In this document: positions 16,638-30,201 of the stretch, piece by piece | Numbering within the stretch: position 1 is the first letter of the stretch | How the letters are laid out: each line of letters starts with the position of its first letter | Assembly (NCBI RefSeq): GCF_000374645.1 | Contig: NZ_KB894803.1 | Span: 1 to 64,000, forward strand | DNA: 64,000 nucleotides | Direction: 5' to 3' | Source of the DNA: Arhodomonas aquaeolei DSM 8974 | GTDB taxonomy: Bacteria > Pseudomonadota > Gammaproteobacteria > Nitrococcales > Nitrococcaceae | The notes under the pieces: generated by a model | What the model was told of the DNA's origin: nothing | Database searches by the model: none | The model's input: only the letters and a program-made list of their open reading frames with translations | Made by a program: the position numbers and the translations under genes

Positions 16638-16654
16638 TGCACCATAATTGTGCA
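16638..16654 (-). promoter_or_regulatory. NtrC-type binding palindrome upstream of glnL
   Basis: TGCACCATAATTGTGCA (17 bases) matches the NtrC pattern TGCAC-N7-GTGCA exactly in its outer arms. It sits 111 bases upstream of the glnL start and upstream of the attenuator-like hairpin. By analogy with enterobacterial glnLp, NtrC bound here would repress a glnLG promoter; the promoter elements themselves are not clear. Confidence 0.65.
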
Positions 16655-16706
16655 CACCGATGCGGGATTCAAGGGCCGTGCCCCCGAATAAGGCGTGCGG
16701 GTCAGG

Positions 16707-17297
16707 TCAGCGGTTACGGAACAGCCGGGACGCCTGGTGCAGGTAGACGGTCACCGTCGAGCTGCGTGCGAGCACGCGCCCGTCGTCGTTCCGGAGCAGG
16801 ACCTGGAGCTCGTGGGCGCCCCGATCGAGGTCGGTGAGGGTGATGTCGCTGGCGGTGAACGGCCCCTGCTTGGAGGGGCTGCCGTCGACCAGGACCAGTA
16901 CGTGCTGATCGTCGGCCAGGCGGGGACGCACGTCCAGCACGAGCTGGATCCGGCCCCGGTTGTCCCGCACGGTGGCCTCGTCCGACGGCGCAGCGATGGC
17001 GATGTGCCACTGCGTCTGCGCCGCCGCGTCGCCGTCGCCGCCCGCATCGTCGTCATCGCCGGCATCCGCGCCGTCCTCCGAGGTCGCCGCCCCTTTGGGC
17101 GTCGGCAGCGACTCCACCACCGTGGGCTCGCCGACATCGACCGGATCGGCCCCCTCGTGGGGCTCGTCGCTGAAGTGGACCTGGCCCTGATCATCCACCC
17201 AGCGGTAGACGTCGGCTGCGGCGGGCGCCGCGACCGCCGCCATCAGGATGGCGGACAGGCAGAGAACGGACAGGCGGGAGACGGTTGGTACGCTCAT
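16707..17297 (-). CDS. DUF4124-domain exported protein
   Basis: A 196-residue exported protein. A Sec signal peptide covers about residues 1-28 (cleavage after APAAA), directly followed by the DUF4124 motif DVYRWVDDQGQVHFSDEP. A low-complexity acidic linker rich in Asp, Gly and Ala (about 60-92) leads to a C-terminal beta-sandwich-like part with SPSKQGPFTASDITLTDLDRG-type repeats found in gene neighbours of glnA. Function is unknown. Genes of this family commonly sit between glnA and glnL in gammaproteobacteria, exactly as here, so it is probably a nitrogen-locus member of the cell envelope. Confidence 0.82.
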   Translation of the reverse strand: MSVPTVSRLSVLCLSAILMAAVAAPAAADVYRWVDDQGQVHFSDEPHEGADPVDVGEPTVVESLPTPKGAATSEDGADAGDDDDAGGDGDAAAQTQWHIAIAAPSDEATVRDNRGRIQLVLDVRPRLADDQHVLVLVDGSPSKQGPFTASDITLTDLDRGAHELQVLLRNDDGRVLARSSTVTVYLHQASRLFRNR

Positions 17298-17356
17298 GGC
17301 GCCAATGTAGCGGCTTTGAACCCCGATGCGCCACCCGGGGGCACCCGGCGTAACGG

Positions 17357-17382
17357 CGACGGGCCGCCGGAGCGGCCCGTCG
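17357..17382 (-). terminator. Hairpin after glnA
   Basis: CGACGGGCCGC (17357-17367) pairs perfectly with GCGGCCCGTCG (17372-17382) around a four-base loop. It lies 17 bases beyond the glnA stop, between glnA and the DUF4124 gene. A T-tract is lacking, so it may be a partial terminator that lets glnA be expressed more strongly than the downstream genes. Confidence 0.5.
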
Positions 17383-17398
17383 CACAGGCAGACGCGGT

Positions 17399-18814
17399 TT
17401 ACACGCTGTAGTAGAGATCGAACTCCACCGGGTGCGTGGTCATGCGCAGCTGCTGGACCTCCTCGCCCTTGAGCTCGAGGTAGCCGTCGATGGCGTCGTC
17501 GGTGAACACGCCGCCCTTGGTGAGGAACGCGCGGTCCTTGTCGAGCGCCTCCAGCGCCTCCTCGAAGGAGAACGCCACCTTCGGGATCTCGGCCTCCTCC
17601 TCGGGGGGCAGGTCGTAGAGGTCCTTGTCCATGGCGTCGCCGGGGTGGATCTTGTTCTCGATCCCGTCCAGGCCGGCCATGAGCATCGCCGCGAAGGCGA
17701 GGTACGGATTCGCGGTGCTGTCCGGGAAACGGACCTCGATGCGCCGCGCCTTCGGGTTGGACACCCAGGGGATACGCACGGACGCCGAGCGGTTACGCGC
17801 GGAGTAGGCCAGCAGCACCGGCGCCTCGAAGCCCGGGACCAGACGCTTGTAGCTGTTGGTCGAGGCGTTGGCGAAGGCGTTGATCGCCTTGGCGTGCTTG
17901 ATGATGCCGCCGATGTAGTACAGCGCGGTCTCGGAGAGGCCGCCGTACTGGTCGCCGGCGAACAGCGCGTCACCGGTCTTGCCGATGGACTGGTGGACGT
18001 GCATGCCGTTGCCGTTGTCACCGACCAGCGGCTTGGGCATGAAGGTCGCGGTCTTGCCGAAGGCGTGGGCGACGTTGTGCACCACGTACTTCAGGGTCTG
18101 GACCTCGTCGGCCTTCTTCACCAGGGTGTTGAACTTGCTGCCGATCTCGCACTGGCCGGCGGTCGCCACCTCGTGGTGGTGAACCTCGGTGGTCTGGCCC
18201 ATCTCCTCGAGGGCGAGACACATGGCCGAGCGCATGTCATGAAGGCTGTCCACCGGCGGCACCGGGAAGTAGCCGCCCTTCACGCCCGGACGATGGCCCA
18301 TGTTGCCATCGGTGTAGACGCGCTCGGAGTTCCACTGGGCCTCCATGGAGTCGACCTTGTAGAAGTTGCCGCTCATGTCGGCGCCCCAGCGCACGTCGTC
18401 GAAGACGAAGAACTCGTTCTCCGGGCCGAACATCGCCACGTCGCCGACGCCGGTGGACTGGAGGTAGGCCTCGGCGCGGCGGGCGATGGAGCGCGGGTCG
18501 CGCTCGTAGCCCTGCATGGTGCTGGGCTCGATAATGTCGCAGACCAGGTTGACGGTCGGCTCCTCGTAGAAGGGGTCGATGACCGCGGTCTCCGGGTCCG
18601 GCAGCATGATCATGTCGGACTCGTTGATGCCCTTCCAGCCGGAGATGGACGAACCGTCGAACATCTTGCCGGACTCGAAGGTATCCTCCTCGATGGTGTG
18701 CGCGGGCACGGTGACGTGCTGCTGCTTGCCCTTCGAGTCGGTGAAGCGGAAGTCAACGAACTTGATGTCGTTGTCTTCGATCAGCTTGAGGACGTCCTCG
18801 GCGGTGCGGGACAT
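17399..18814 (-). CDS. glnA: Glutamine synthetase, type I
   Basis: A 471-residue GS-I enzyme making glutamine from glutamate, ammonia and ATP; the active form is a dodecamer. Motifs: [10 protein letters not shown] near residue 51, active-site FGPENEFF near 129, [10 protein letters not shown] near 268, [11 protein letters not shown] near 323 and NRSASVRIP near 341. Tyr400 in [10 protein letters not shown] is the adenylylation site, so activity would be controlled by GlnE. The ATG at 18814 follows GGAGG. Expression is predicted from the sigma54 promoter at 18857-18873 with NtrC bound at 18965-18979. It would assimilate ammonia released by the nearby amidase. Confidence 0.98.
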   Translation of the reverse strand: MSRTAEDVLKLIEDNDIKFVDFRFTDSKGKQQHVTVPAHTIEEDTFESGKMFDGSSISGWKGINESDMIMLPDPETAVIDPFYEEPTVNLVCDIIEPSTMQGYERDPRSIARRAEAYLQSTGVGDVAMFGPENEFFVFDDVRWGADMSGNFYKVDSMEAQWNSERVYTDGNMGHRPGVKGGYFPVPPVDSLHDMRSAMCLALEEMGQTTEVHHHEVATAGQCEIGSKFNTLVKKADEVQTLKYVVHNVAHAFGKTATFMPKPLVGDNGNGMHVHQSIGKTGDALFAGDQYGGLSETALYYIGGIIKHAKAINAFANASTNSYKRLVPGFEAPVLLAYSARNRSASVRIPWVSNPKARRIEVRFPDSTANPYLAFAAMLMAGLDGIENKIHPGDAMDKDLYDLPPEEEAEIPKVAFSFEEALEALDKDRAFLTKGGVFTDDAIDGYLELKGEEVQQLRMTTHPVEFDLYYSV

Positions 18815-18856
18815 AGTCTTGCCTCCATGGTGCATACGTTTACCCGCGGTGAAGTT

Positions 18857-18873
18857 AGCAGAAATCGTGCCAG
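18857..18873 (-). promoter_or_regulatory. Sigma54 (-24/-12) promoter of glnA
   Basis: The minus strand reads CTGGCACGATTTCTGCT, matching the YTGGCACG-N4-TTGCW consensus at all but one position, with GG and GC twelve bases apart. Transcription would begin near 18846, about 30 bases before the glnA start. Confidence 0.85.
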
Positions 18874-18964
18874 AGGGCTTCACCACGGTGTCAGGGCATT
18901 CCAGCGCGGTTCACGGGCCGGTAGCGTGCATCACCACCAACCCGATTGCACCAAAACGATACAC

Positions 18965-18979
18965 GCACCTATGAGGTGC
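18965..18979 (-). promoter_or_regulatory. NtrC-binding site (enhancer) of glnA
   Basis: GCACC-TATGA-GGTGC is a perfect 5+5+5 palindrome of the NtrC type, centred about 125 bases upstream of the predicted glnA transcription start. A possible half-site TGCACC lies 17 bases closer to the promoter (18948-18953). The 18815-19127 gap between glnA and glyQ otherwise holds only the two divergent promoters. Confidence 0.8.
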
Positions 18980-19060
18980 GCCCAATAACAGTGCATAACC
19001 GGTCACGGGGCGCCCGTCCCGGCAATCGTACGCCACTGTCCCGCCCGTCGCAGCCCGCGG

Positions 19061-19066
19061 TATACT
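19061..19066 (+). promoter_or_regulatory. Candidate -10 element of glyQS
   Basis: TATACT, 62 bases before the glyQ start, is a five-of-six -10 hexamer, but no good -35 lies at the proper distance. It is the only plausible plus-strand promoter core in the divergent glnA-glyQ gap. Confidence 0.35.
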
Positions 19067-19127
19067 CTGCGATTTTCTCCCGGCCCCCGCCGGGGCCATC
19101 CACGGTACGGAGTCGGACGGCAACGCA

Positions 19128-20026
<899 letters not shown>

Positions 20027-20030
<4 letters not shown>

Positions 20031-22129
20031 CTGACGCGCGAGAGGACCTGCTCGTCGAGCTCGGCACCGAGGAGCTCCCGCCGGCGGCACTGCACGAGCT
20101 GATGACCCGCTTCGCCGACGAGGTCGCGGCGGGACTGGACCAGGCCGGCGTCGAGCGCGGCGCCCACCGCGCCTACGGCACCCCGCGCCGGCTCGCGGTG
20201 ACGATCGCCTCGGTGGCGGCCCGCCAGCCGGACCGCGCCATTGAGCGCGCCGGGCCCGCGATCGCCGCGGCCTTCGATGCCGAGGGCAATCCCACGAAGG
20301 CCGCGGAAGGGTTCGCACGCTCCTGCGGCGTGGCGGTGGAGGCACTCGAACGCATGGATACCGACAAGGGTGAGCGCCTGGGCTACCGCGGTGTCGAACC
20401 CGGCCGCGAGACCGCGGCGCTGCTGCCGGGGATCATCGATCAGGCCCTCGTGCGGCTGCCCATCCCCAAGCGCATGCGCTGGGGCGACAGCGACGCGGCC
20501 TTCGTGCGGCCGGTGCACTGGCTGGTGGTCCGGCTCGGCGACGCGGTGGTGCCGATGGAGGTGCTGGAGCTCGCCAGCGGCGGTGAGAGCCGTGGCCACC
20601 GCTTCCACCACCCGGACACGATACCGGTGACGGCGGCGGACTACGCCGAGCGCCTGCGCGATCCGGGCTACGTGATCGCGGACTTCGAGGCGCGGCGAGA
20701 CTACATCCGCGAGCAGGTGGAGGCCGCGGCTCGGGCGATCGGGGGCAGCGCGGAGGTGCGCGAGGACCTGCTCGAGGAGGTCGCAGCCCTCGTGGAGTGG
20801 CCGGTCGCCCTGGCGGGCAGCTTCGACGAGGCGTTCCTGCGGGTGCCCGAGGAGGCCCTGGTCTCCAGCATGGAGGGGCATCAGAAGTACTTCCCGGTCC
20901 GCGGCGAGAATGGCCGGCTGCTGCCGCGCTTCATCGCCGTGGCGAACATCGAAAGCCGCGATCCGTCGGCGGTGGTGGCGGGCAACGAGCGCGTGATCCG
21001 GCCGCGGCTCGCCGATGCGGCGTTCTTCTGGGACCAGGACCGGCGCACGCCGCTGGCGGACCGGGTGGACGACCTCGGCGCGGTGGTCTTCCAGAAGGCA
21101 CTGGGCACGCTCTACGACAAGAGCGCCCGGGTCGCCGCCCTGGCACGGCGTTTCGCCCCGGCCTTCGGTGCCGACGCGGCGCAGGCGGAGCGCGCCGCCT
21201 GGCTGGCGAAGACGGATCTGCTCACGGAGATGGTCGATGAGTTCCCGGAGCTCCAGGGCGTCATGGGCCGCTACTACGCCCGGGAGGACGGTGAAGCGGC
21301 GGCGGTCGCGGAGGCCCTGGACGAGGTCTATCAGCCCCGCGCGGCCGGCGACACGGTGGCCGCCTCCGCGCTGGGGCGACTGCTCGCGGTGTGCGAACGC
21401 GCGGACACGCTGGTCGGGATCTTCGCGGTGGGCAAGGCGCCCACCGGCGCCAAGGACCCGTTCGGGCTGCGCCGCGCGGCCCTGGGCCTGGTGCGCTCGC
21501 TGCTGGAGGGCGGACACGACGTTCCCCTGCACGCGCTCTTCGAGGCCGCCGCGGACAACCTCCCCGGGGGGCTCGACGGTGACGCCCAGGTCGCCCCGGT
21601 GGTCGATTTCTGTCTGGAACGCCTGCGGGCGCATTACCTCGACGACGGCGTGCCCGCGGAGGTCTTCGCCGCCGTGCGCACGGTCACCGGAGGCGCGGAG
21701 GCGACCGCCGGGATACCGGACTTCGACCGCCGGCTGCGCGCGTGCCAGGCGTTCCTGGCCCGGCCGGAGGCCGCGAGCCTGGCCGAGGCGAACAAGCGGA
21801 TCCGCAATATCCTGCGCAAGTCCGGCGAGGCGGCGGGTGCCCTGCCGGCACCGGATCCGGCGCGTTTCGAGCAGGCGGAGGAACGGGCACTCGACGAGGC
21901 GGTGGCCGAGGCGGAGACCGTCGTGGCCGGCCAGGTGGCGGCGGGGGACTATGCCGCCGCCCTGGCGCACCTGGCGGGGCTGAACGAGCCGGTCAACCGG
22001 TTCTTCGAGCACGTCATGGTGATGGCGGACGACGAGGCGGTACGCCGCAACCGCCTTGCGCTGCTGGACCGGCTGTCCGGTTCGTTCCTCCGCGTCGCCG
22101 ACGTCTCGCAGCTGCCGGGGAGCGCCTGA
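20027..22129 (+). CDS. glyS: Glycyl-tRNA synthetase beta subunit
   Basis: A 700-residue subunit that recognises tRNA-Gly and completes the tetrameric enzyme. The N-terminus [15 protein letters not shown] is diagnostic; other motifs are [19 protein letters not shown] (near 145), EGHQKYFPV (near 283), FFWDQDR (near 335) and [17 protein letters not shown] in the HD-like and anticodon-binding part. It overlaps glyQ by four bases and is followed after two bases by the GTG start of gmhB. Confidence 0.97.
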
Positions 22130-22131
22130 CG

Positions 22132-22680
22132 GTGACCAACCTCGTGATCCTCGACCGGGACGGCGTGATCAACGCCGACTCCGAGGCCTTCATCCGCACG
22201 GCGGCGCAGTGGCGGCCGCTCCCCGGCAGCCTGGAGGCGATCGCCCGGCTCAACCGCTGTGGCTTCGATGTGGTGGTCTGCACGAACCAGTCCGGGGTGG
22301 CGCGGGGACTGATCACGCCGGCGGACCTGGACGCGATACACGCGCGCATGCTGGAGGCGATCCGTGCCGCCGGCGGGGACCTTCGCGGCATCTTCGTCTG
22401 CCCCCACGGCCCGGATGACGGCTGCGACTGCCGCAAGCCCGCCCCGGGGCTGCTCCACCAGGTTGCACGCCGCCTCGGCCGGCCGGTGGCGGGTGCCCAC
22501 CTCGTCGGCGACAGCGCGCGCGATCTGGACGCGGCGCGCGCGGCGGACGCCCGGCCGATACTGGTCCGTACCGGCAAGGGTGAGACGACGGTCGCCGCGG
22601 GCGCGGCCGGTGACGCCCCGGTGTTCGACGACCTGGCATCGGCTGCGGAGGCGATCATCGCCTCGGGTGACGGCACATGA
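22132..22680 (+). CDS. gmhB: D-glycero-heptose-1,7-bisphosphate 7-phosphatase
   Basis: A 182-residue HAD-superfamily phosphatase in the ADP-heptose pathway for lipopolysaccharide inner core. The nucleophile motif LDRDGVIN is near residue 6, CTNQSGVARG is motif II, the zinc-loop cysteines and histidine lie in CPHGPDDGCDCRKPAPG, and HLVGDSARDLDAA is motif IV. A GTG at 22132 was chosen because it is two bases after glyS and gives the family N-terminus. The stop overlaps the acyltransferase start as ATGA, matching the common glyS-gmhB-plsC order. Confidence 0.93.
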   Translation: MTNLVILDRDGVINADSEAFIRTAAQWRPLPGSLEAIARLNRCGFDVVVCTNQSGVARGLITPADLDAIHARMLEAIRAAGGDLRGIFVCPHGPDDGCDCRKPAPGLLHQVARRLGRPVAGAHLVGDSARDLDAARAADARPILVRTGKGETTVAAGAAGDAPVFDDLASAAEAIIASGDGT

Positions 22681-23474
22681 CGGATAAAACGGCCACTCCC
22701 AAGCTCCTGCGGGGGATCATCTTCCGCAGTGGCGTGGTGATCTCGGTGGTGCTCTGGGGTCTGCTCAGCCTGTTCACGGCGGTGCTCCCGTTCCGCTGGC
22801 GCTACTGGTTCATCAGCCGGTGGTGCTGGTGGGTGCGCGTGTGGCTGCGCGTCAGCGCGGGTATTACCGAGGAGATCGAAGGGCGGGAAAACATCCCGTC
22901 GGAGCCCGGCGTGGTCATGGCCAAGCATCAGAGCGCCTGGGAGACGGTAGCGCTGGTACGGCTATTCTATCCGCAAACCTGGGTGGTCAAGCGCGAGCTC
23001 CTGTGGCTGCCGGTGTTCGGCTGGGCCTTCGGCCTGCTGCGGCCCATCGGTATAGACCGCGGGGCCGGGCGTGACGCCGTACGCCAGGTGGTCCGCAAGG
23101 GCAGTGCACGCCTCGCCGACGGCCAGTGGGTCATCGTCTATCCGGAGGGGACACGGGTGCCCGCCGGACACAAGGCACGCTACCGCGCGGGCGGCGCCAT
23201 CCTCGCCTGCGAGACCGGCAGCACGATCACACCGGTGGCCCACAACGCCGGCGAACACTGGCCCCGGGACGGCTGGCACATCCGTCCGGGCACGGTGCGC
23301 GTGCGTATCGGCCCGCCGATCGAGAGCGCGGGGCGAAAGCCGGACGAGGTCATGACGGAGGTGGAGGCGTGGATCGAGCGGGAGACCGCCGCGCTGTCCG
23401 CGCTGGGGTATCCCGGCACGCCCTACGAACGGCGCACGAAGGGCGCGACTGACACGGGTAAACAGAGTAAATAA
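22677..23474 (+). CDS. 1-acyl-glycerol-3-phosphate acyltransferase family protein
   Basis: A 265-residue membrane-associated PlsC-type acyltransferase that would acylate lysophosphatidate in phospholipid synthesis. A hydrophobic segment covers about residues 13-37. The catalytic block is KHQSAWETVAL (near 82), an HX4E form of the usual HX4D motif that is common in this subgroup; later blocks are FGLLRPIGIDRG and VIVYPEGTRVPAG. The tail after about 250 is polar. It terminates at the hairpin 23492-23511. Confidence 0.88.
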   Translation: MTDKTATPKLLRGIIFRSGVVISVVLWGLLSLFTAVLPFRWRYWFISRWCWWVRVWLRVSAGITEEIEGRENIPSEPGVVMAKHQSAWETVALVRLFYPQTWVVKRELLWLPVFGWAFGLLRPIGIDRGAGRDAVRQVVRKGSARLADGQWVIVYPEGTRVPAGHKARYRAGGAILACETGSTITPVAHNAGEHWPRDGWHIRPGTVRVRIGPPIESAGRKPDEVMTEVEAWIERETAALSALGYPGTPYERRTKGATDTGKQSK

Positions 23475-23491
23475 TTGATTTAAAACGAAAA

Positions 23492-23517
23492 CCCCGGCGC
23501 CAGCGCCGGGGTTTTTT
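23492..23517. terminator. Bidirectional intrinsic terminator
   Basis: CCCCGGCGC (23492-23500) pairs perfectly with GCGCCGGGG (23503-23511) and is followed by six T residues; an A-rich stretch on the other side makes it usable from the minus strand. It separates the plus-strand glyQS-gmhB-acyltransferase operon from the converging gyrB. Confidence 0.9.
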
Positions 23518-23600
23518 GATGTCTCCCGATCCGCGATAGGCGGACGGGACAGACGATGGCCGCGACGGCCGGGGGAAGGCCGCCCCCATTAACGCCGGTA

Positions 23601-27171
<3,571 letters not shown>

Positions 27172-27189
27172 TGGCCTCAATCGCCCAGT

Positions 27190-28290
27190 CTACAGACGCA
27201 TGGGCATGACGACGTAGCGGACCTGCGATTCACCCTCACCGCGAATCAACGCACTCGCGTTCGCATCGGTGACGAACATCTCGATGCTCGGCTGCTCGAT
27301 TGCCCCGACGGCGTCGAGCATATAGCCAGCGTTGAAACCGATTTCGAGGTCGTCCCCGCCGTATTCGGCACTCAACTCTTCCTCGGCCTGCTCCTGCTCC
27401 GGGTTTTCCGACCGGATGGTGACCGAATCCCCGCTGAGTACGACGCGGACGCCGCGGTATTTCTCGTTCGACAGGATCGATGCACGGACCAGGCCCTGGC
27501 GCAGTGACTCCCTGTCGATATGTACGCAGTTGCCGTCCGCCTCCGGGATAACCCGCTGATAGTCCGGGAAACGTCCATCGATAAGCTTCGACGTGAACCG
27601 CAGGTGCGGGAGCCGTGCCCGGATGTGGTTGTTACCGAGCTCGACACGTACCGGCTCATCGGAGTGCTCGAGCAGCCGGAGGATCTCCTGGATACCCTTG
27701 CGCGGCACTATGACCTGGCGCGGCTGTTCGAGGGCGATCTGCGCATTGAATTCGGCGAGGGCCAATCGGTGACCATCGGTCGCCACTGCCCGTAGGTGAT
27801 CGGGTTCCAGTTCGAGGAGCAGGCCATTGAGGTAGTAGCGCACGTCCTGCAGGGCCATCGCAAAGTGGGTCTTGTCGATCAGCCAGCGGAGGTTGGCCTG
27901 ACTCAGTTCGATCTCCTCGACATCCCCGATGTCCTCCACGCTGGGGAAGTCCCCGGCGGGAAGCGTCATAAGCCGGAACTGGCTGCGTCCGGACTGGATG
28001 ATTGCGCGGTCCTGTTCCACCCGAACGGTAAGACGGCTCTCATCCGGCAGGTTGCGCACGATGTCCAGGAGCTTGCGGGCCGGTACCGTGATCTGCCCGG
28101 GTTCCTCCACGGGCAGTGACAGATGCGCCTGTAGCTCGACCTCCAGGTCCGTACTCGTCAGGGACAGGCTGTTGCTGTCCGCTACGATCAGGATGTTGCT
28201 CAGAATCGGCAGTGTCTGCCGTCGCTCGACGACGCCGATAATCGACTGGAGGGGCTTGAGGAACGTTTCGCGGTCGATCTCGAAGTGCAT
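27190..28290 (-). CDS. dnaN: DNA polymerase III sliding clamp (beta)
   Basis: A 366-residue ring-forming clamp that tethers the polymerase to DNA. The three clamp domains are seen with hallmarks LPILSNILI (near 33), LPAGDFPSV (near 115), LLELEPDHLRAVATDGHRLAL (near 165) and the C-terminal YVVMPMRL ending, which forms the protein-binding pocket. The ATG at 28290 gives the standard MHFEIDRETFLKPLQ start; the extended frame reaches into the origin region. It ends 18 bases before the recF start. Confidence 0.98.
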   Translation of the reverse strand: MHFEIDRETFLKPLQSIIGVVERRQTLPILSNILIVADSNSLSLTSTDLEVELQAHLSLPVEEPGQITVPARKLLDIVRNLPDESRLTVRVEQDRAIIQSGRSQFRLMTLPAGDFPSVEDIGDVEEIELSQANLRWLIDKTHFAMALQDVRYYLNGLLLELEPDHLRAVATDGHRLALAEFNAQIALEQPRQVIVPRKGIQEILRLLEHSDEPVRVELGNNHIRARLPHLRFTSKLIDGRFPDYQRVIPEADGNCVHIDRESLRQGLVRASILSNEKYRGVRVVLSGDSVTIRSENPEQEQAEEELSAEYGGDDLEIGFNAGYMLDAVGAIEQPSIEMFVTDANASALIRGEGESQVRYVVMPMRL

Positions 28291-28517
28291 GGTCCCGGCG
28301 ACTCCCAATAGGATTCTGTGTATAAACCTTAAAGCCTGTTGTTGTTACTGCGGCCCGGCAATACCGTGGAAAACCCTGTTTTTCCTTTTTAAGTCAGTAG
28401 CCTGCTTCCAGGAAAATCTGTGGATAGAGCTTTCCCTGCGTGTGTCCACCGCTGTGTGGAAATTGTGGATAACTTTCGCCGCCGAGTTACCCCGTGCTTC
28501 CACACAGGTTATCCACA
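28291..28517. other. oriC: Predicted replication origin (oriC)
   Basis: The 227-base gap between dnaN and dnaA has two perfect DnaA boxes in opposite orientation, TGTGGATAA (28464-28472) and TTATCCACA (28509-28517), one single-mismatch box TGTGGATAG (28419-28427) and a weaker TGTGGAAAT (28455-28463). An AT-rich tract with T-runs (about 28315-28392) next to dnaN is a candidate unwinding element. The gene context and box cluster support an origin here; the dnaA-rpmH gap is a second candidate. Confidence 0.75.
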
Positions 28518-29870
28518 TCATGTCGTCAGTGTTCTCAACAGGTTGCCATAGTCCTCTTCCAGACGGTGGTCGCCTTCCCGCAGCTCAACGACCTTCCGGC
28601 AGGCATGGAGCACCGTGGTGTGGTCGCGCCCCCCGAAGGCGTCGCCGATCTCCGGTAGCGAGTGGCTGGTGAGCTCCTTCGCCAGCGCCATCGCGACCTG
28701 ACGCGGCCGGGTGATCGAGCGGCTCCGGCGCTTGGAGAGCAGGTCAGCGACGCGGATCTTGTAATAGTCCGCCACCGTTTTCTGTATGTTCTCTATAGTG
28801 ACCAGCTTGTCCTGGAGTGCGAGCAGGTCCCGCAGCGCGCCCTTGGTGAAGTCCACGGTGATTGGCTGGCCGGTGAACTGGGCGTTTGCCAGCACGCGCC
28901 GCAGCGCCCCCTCGAGCTCGCGGATGTTCGAGCGGATACGCTTGGCGATGAAGAAGGCGACCTCGTCCGGCAGCTCGACGCCCTCCTGGGCGGCCTTGCT
29001 CATGAGGATCGCCACCCGCGTCTCGAGCTCTGGTGGCTCGATGGCGATGGTCAGGCCCCAGCCGAAGCGGGACTTCAGTCGCTCTTCGAGACCGTTAACC
29101 TCTTTCGGGTAGCGGTCGCAGGTCATTACGATCTGCTGCTGGCCCTCAAGCAACGCGTTGAAGGTGTGGAAGAACTCCTCCTGGGAGCGTTCCTTGCCGG
29201 CGAAGAACTGGATGTCGTCGATGAGCAGGGCGTCGACGCTGCGGTAGTGGCGCTTGAACTCGTTGATCGCATTGTGCTGCAGCGCCTTGACCATGTCCGC
29301 GACGAAGCGCTCGGAGTGCAGGTACAGCACCTCGCCGCCGCTGCCGTTGGCGAGCAGGCGATTGCCGATGGCGTGCATCAGGTGGGTCTTGCCGAGGCCT
29401 ACGCCCCCGTAGATGAACAGCGGGTTGTAGGCACCGCCGGGGTTCTCGACCACCTGCACGCTCGCGGCACGGGCGAGCTGATTGGACTTGCCTTCAACGA
29501 AGGTGTCGAAGGTGAAATTAGGGTTGAGGCTGGACGCCGAGGGCTTCACCCCGCCACTCGCGGCCGGCGCCTGTGCCGGGGGGGCCTCGTTCTCCGCCGC
29601 CTCCGCTACCGCGGACGCCGCGGCGGCATTGGTCCCGATCTCCAGGCGCAGCGCCGGCGGTGCCTCCGGCTGTTGGCTGGCGAGCAGTTCCTCGATCCGC
29701 CCGGCGAAGTGTTCGCGGACCCAGTCGAGCACGAAGCGGTTGGGGGCATACAGCCAGAGCTGGTTCTCGTGCTCCCGGGCCTGAAGCGGCCTGATCCAGG
29801 TGTTGAGCTGCTGATCGGGGATCTCCCGCTCCAGCCGCCGCAGGCACCCCTTCCATAGCGATTCGGCCAC
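28518..29870 (-). CDS. dnaA: Chromosomal replication initiator DnaA
   Basis: A 450-residue AAA+ initiator that binds DnaA boxes and opens the origin. Domain I spans about 1-75, an alanine/proline-rich linker about 75-110, and the AAA+ core has [15 protein letters not shown], Walker [17 protein letters not shown] and Walker [10 protein letters not shown]. The C-terminal DNA-binding domain carries [20 protein letters not shown] and the signature [15 protein letters not shown]. The start is a GTG at 29870 with AGAGGT upstream. DnaA boxes on both sides of the gene suggest autoregulation. Confidence 0.97.
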   Translation of the reverse strand: MAESLWKGCLRRLEREIPDQQLNTWIRPLQAREHENQLWLYAPNRFVLDWVREHFAGRIEELLASQQPEAPPALRLEIGTNAAAASAVAEAAENEAPPAQAPAASGGVKPSASSLNPNFTFDTFVEGKSNQLARAASVQVVENPGGAYNPLFIYGGVGLGKTHLMHAIGNRLLANGSGGEVLYLHSERFVADMVKALQHNAINEFKRHYRSVDALLIDDIQFFAGKERSQEEFFHTFNALLEGQQQIVMTCDRYPKEVNGLEERLKSRFGWGLTIAIEPPELETRVAILMSKAAQEGVELPDEVAFFIAKRIRSNIRELEGALRRVLANAQFTGQPITVDFTKGALRDLLALQDKLVTIENIQKTVADYYKIRVADLLSKRRSRSITRPRQVAMALAKELTSHSLPEIGDAFGGRDHTTVLHACRKVVELREGDHRLEEDYGNLLRTLTT

Positions 29871-29942
29871 GGACGTCCTACCTCTCGTGCATCGGGGATG
29901 GCGTGTAATGGTGACCGGGAAGTCTAATGGCTCATCCCCAGG

Positions 29943-29951
29943 TTATCCACA
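29943..29951 (+). promoter_or_regulatory. DnaA box in the dnaA-rpmH gap
   Basis: A perfect TTATCCACA between the divergent dnaA and rpmH genes, just upstream of the rpmH promoter candidate and about 73 bases upstream of the dnaA start. It probably serves dnaA autoregulation or acts as an outlying origin element. Confidence 0.75.
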
Positions 29952-29962
29952 GCGCGCCGGCA

Positions 29963-29991
29963 TTGACATGCCGGGGGGTTGCGGTTAACTT
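29963..29991 (+). promoter_or_regulatory. Candidate rpmH promoter
   Basis: A consensus -35 TTGACA (29963-29968), 17-base spacer and a poor -10 TAACTT (29986-29991), about 75 bases before rpmH. The adjacent DnaA box could link its activity to replication state. Confidence 0.45.
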
Positions 29992-30065
29992 CGCCGGCTC
30001 AGCAAATCCGCGGTGGACCCTGTCCGCCGTCATCCCGGACATCAGGACAAGAGTGGGATCACGTC

Positions 30066-30200
30066 ATGAAGCGGACGTTCCAACCCAGTGTCATTCGCCG
30101 CAAGCGCACCCACGGTTTCCGGGCGCGCATGGCGACCCGTAACGGCCGCAAGGTGCTGGCCCGCCGCCGTGCCAAGGGGCGCGCGCGCCTGACGCCGTAA
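30066..30200 (+). CDS. rpmH: 50S ribosomal protein L34
   Basis: A 44-residue, highly basic large-subunit protein with the invariant core [19 protein letters not shown] and [15 protein letters not shown]. The ATG at 30066 is preceded by a weak GGGAT-type site. It heads the rpmH-rnpA-yidD-yidC-mnmE cluster, divergent from dnaA, and the stop is one base before the rnpA start. Confidence 0.98.
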   Translation: MKRTFQPSVIRRKRTHGFRARMATRNGRKVLARRRAKGRARLTP

Positions 30201-30201
30201 A

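Noticed and set aside
19067-19127. T-box or tRNA-like leader before glyQ
   Set aside because: The leader is short and lacks specifier and T-box sequences; T-boxes are not expected in gammaproteobacteria.
28005-28025. Third parS-like sequence (TGTTCCACCCGAAC)
   Set aside because: Only the left half matches; the palindrome is broken in the right arm, so it is coding sequence of dnaN.
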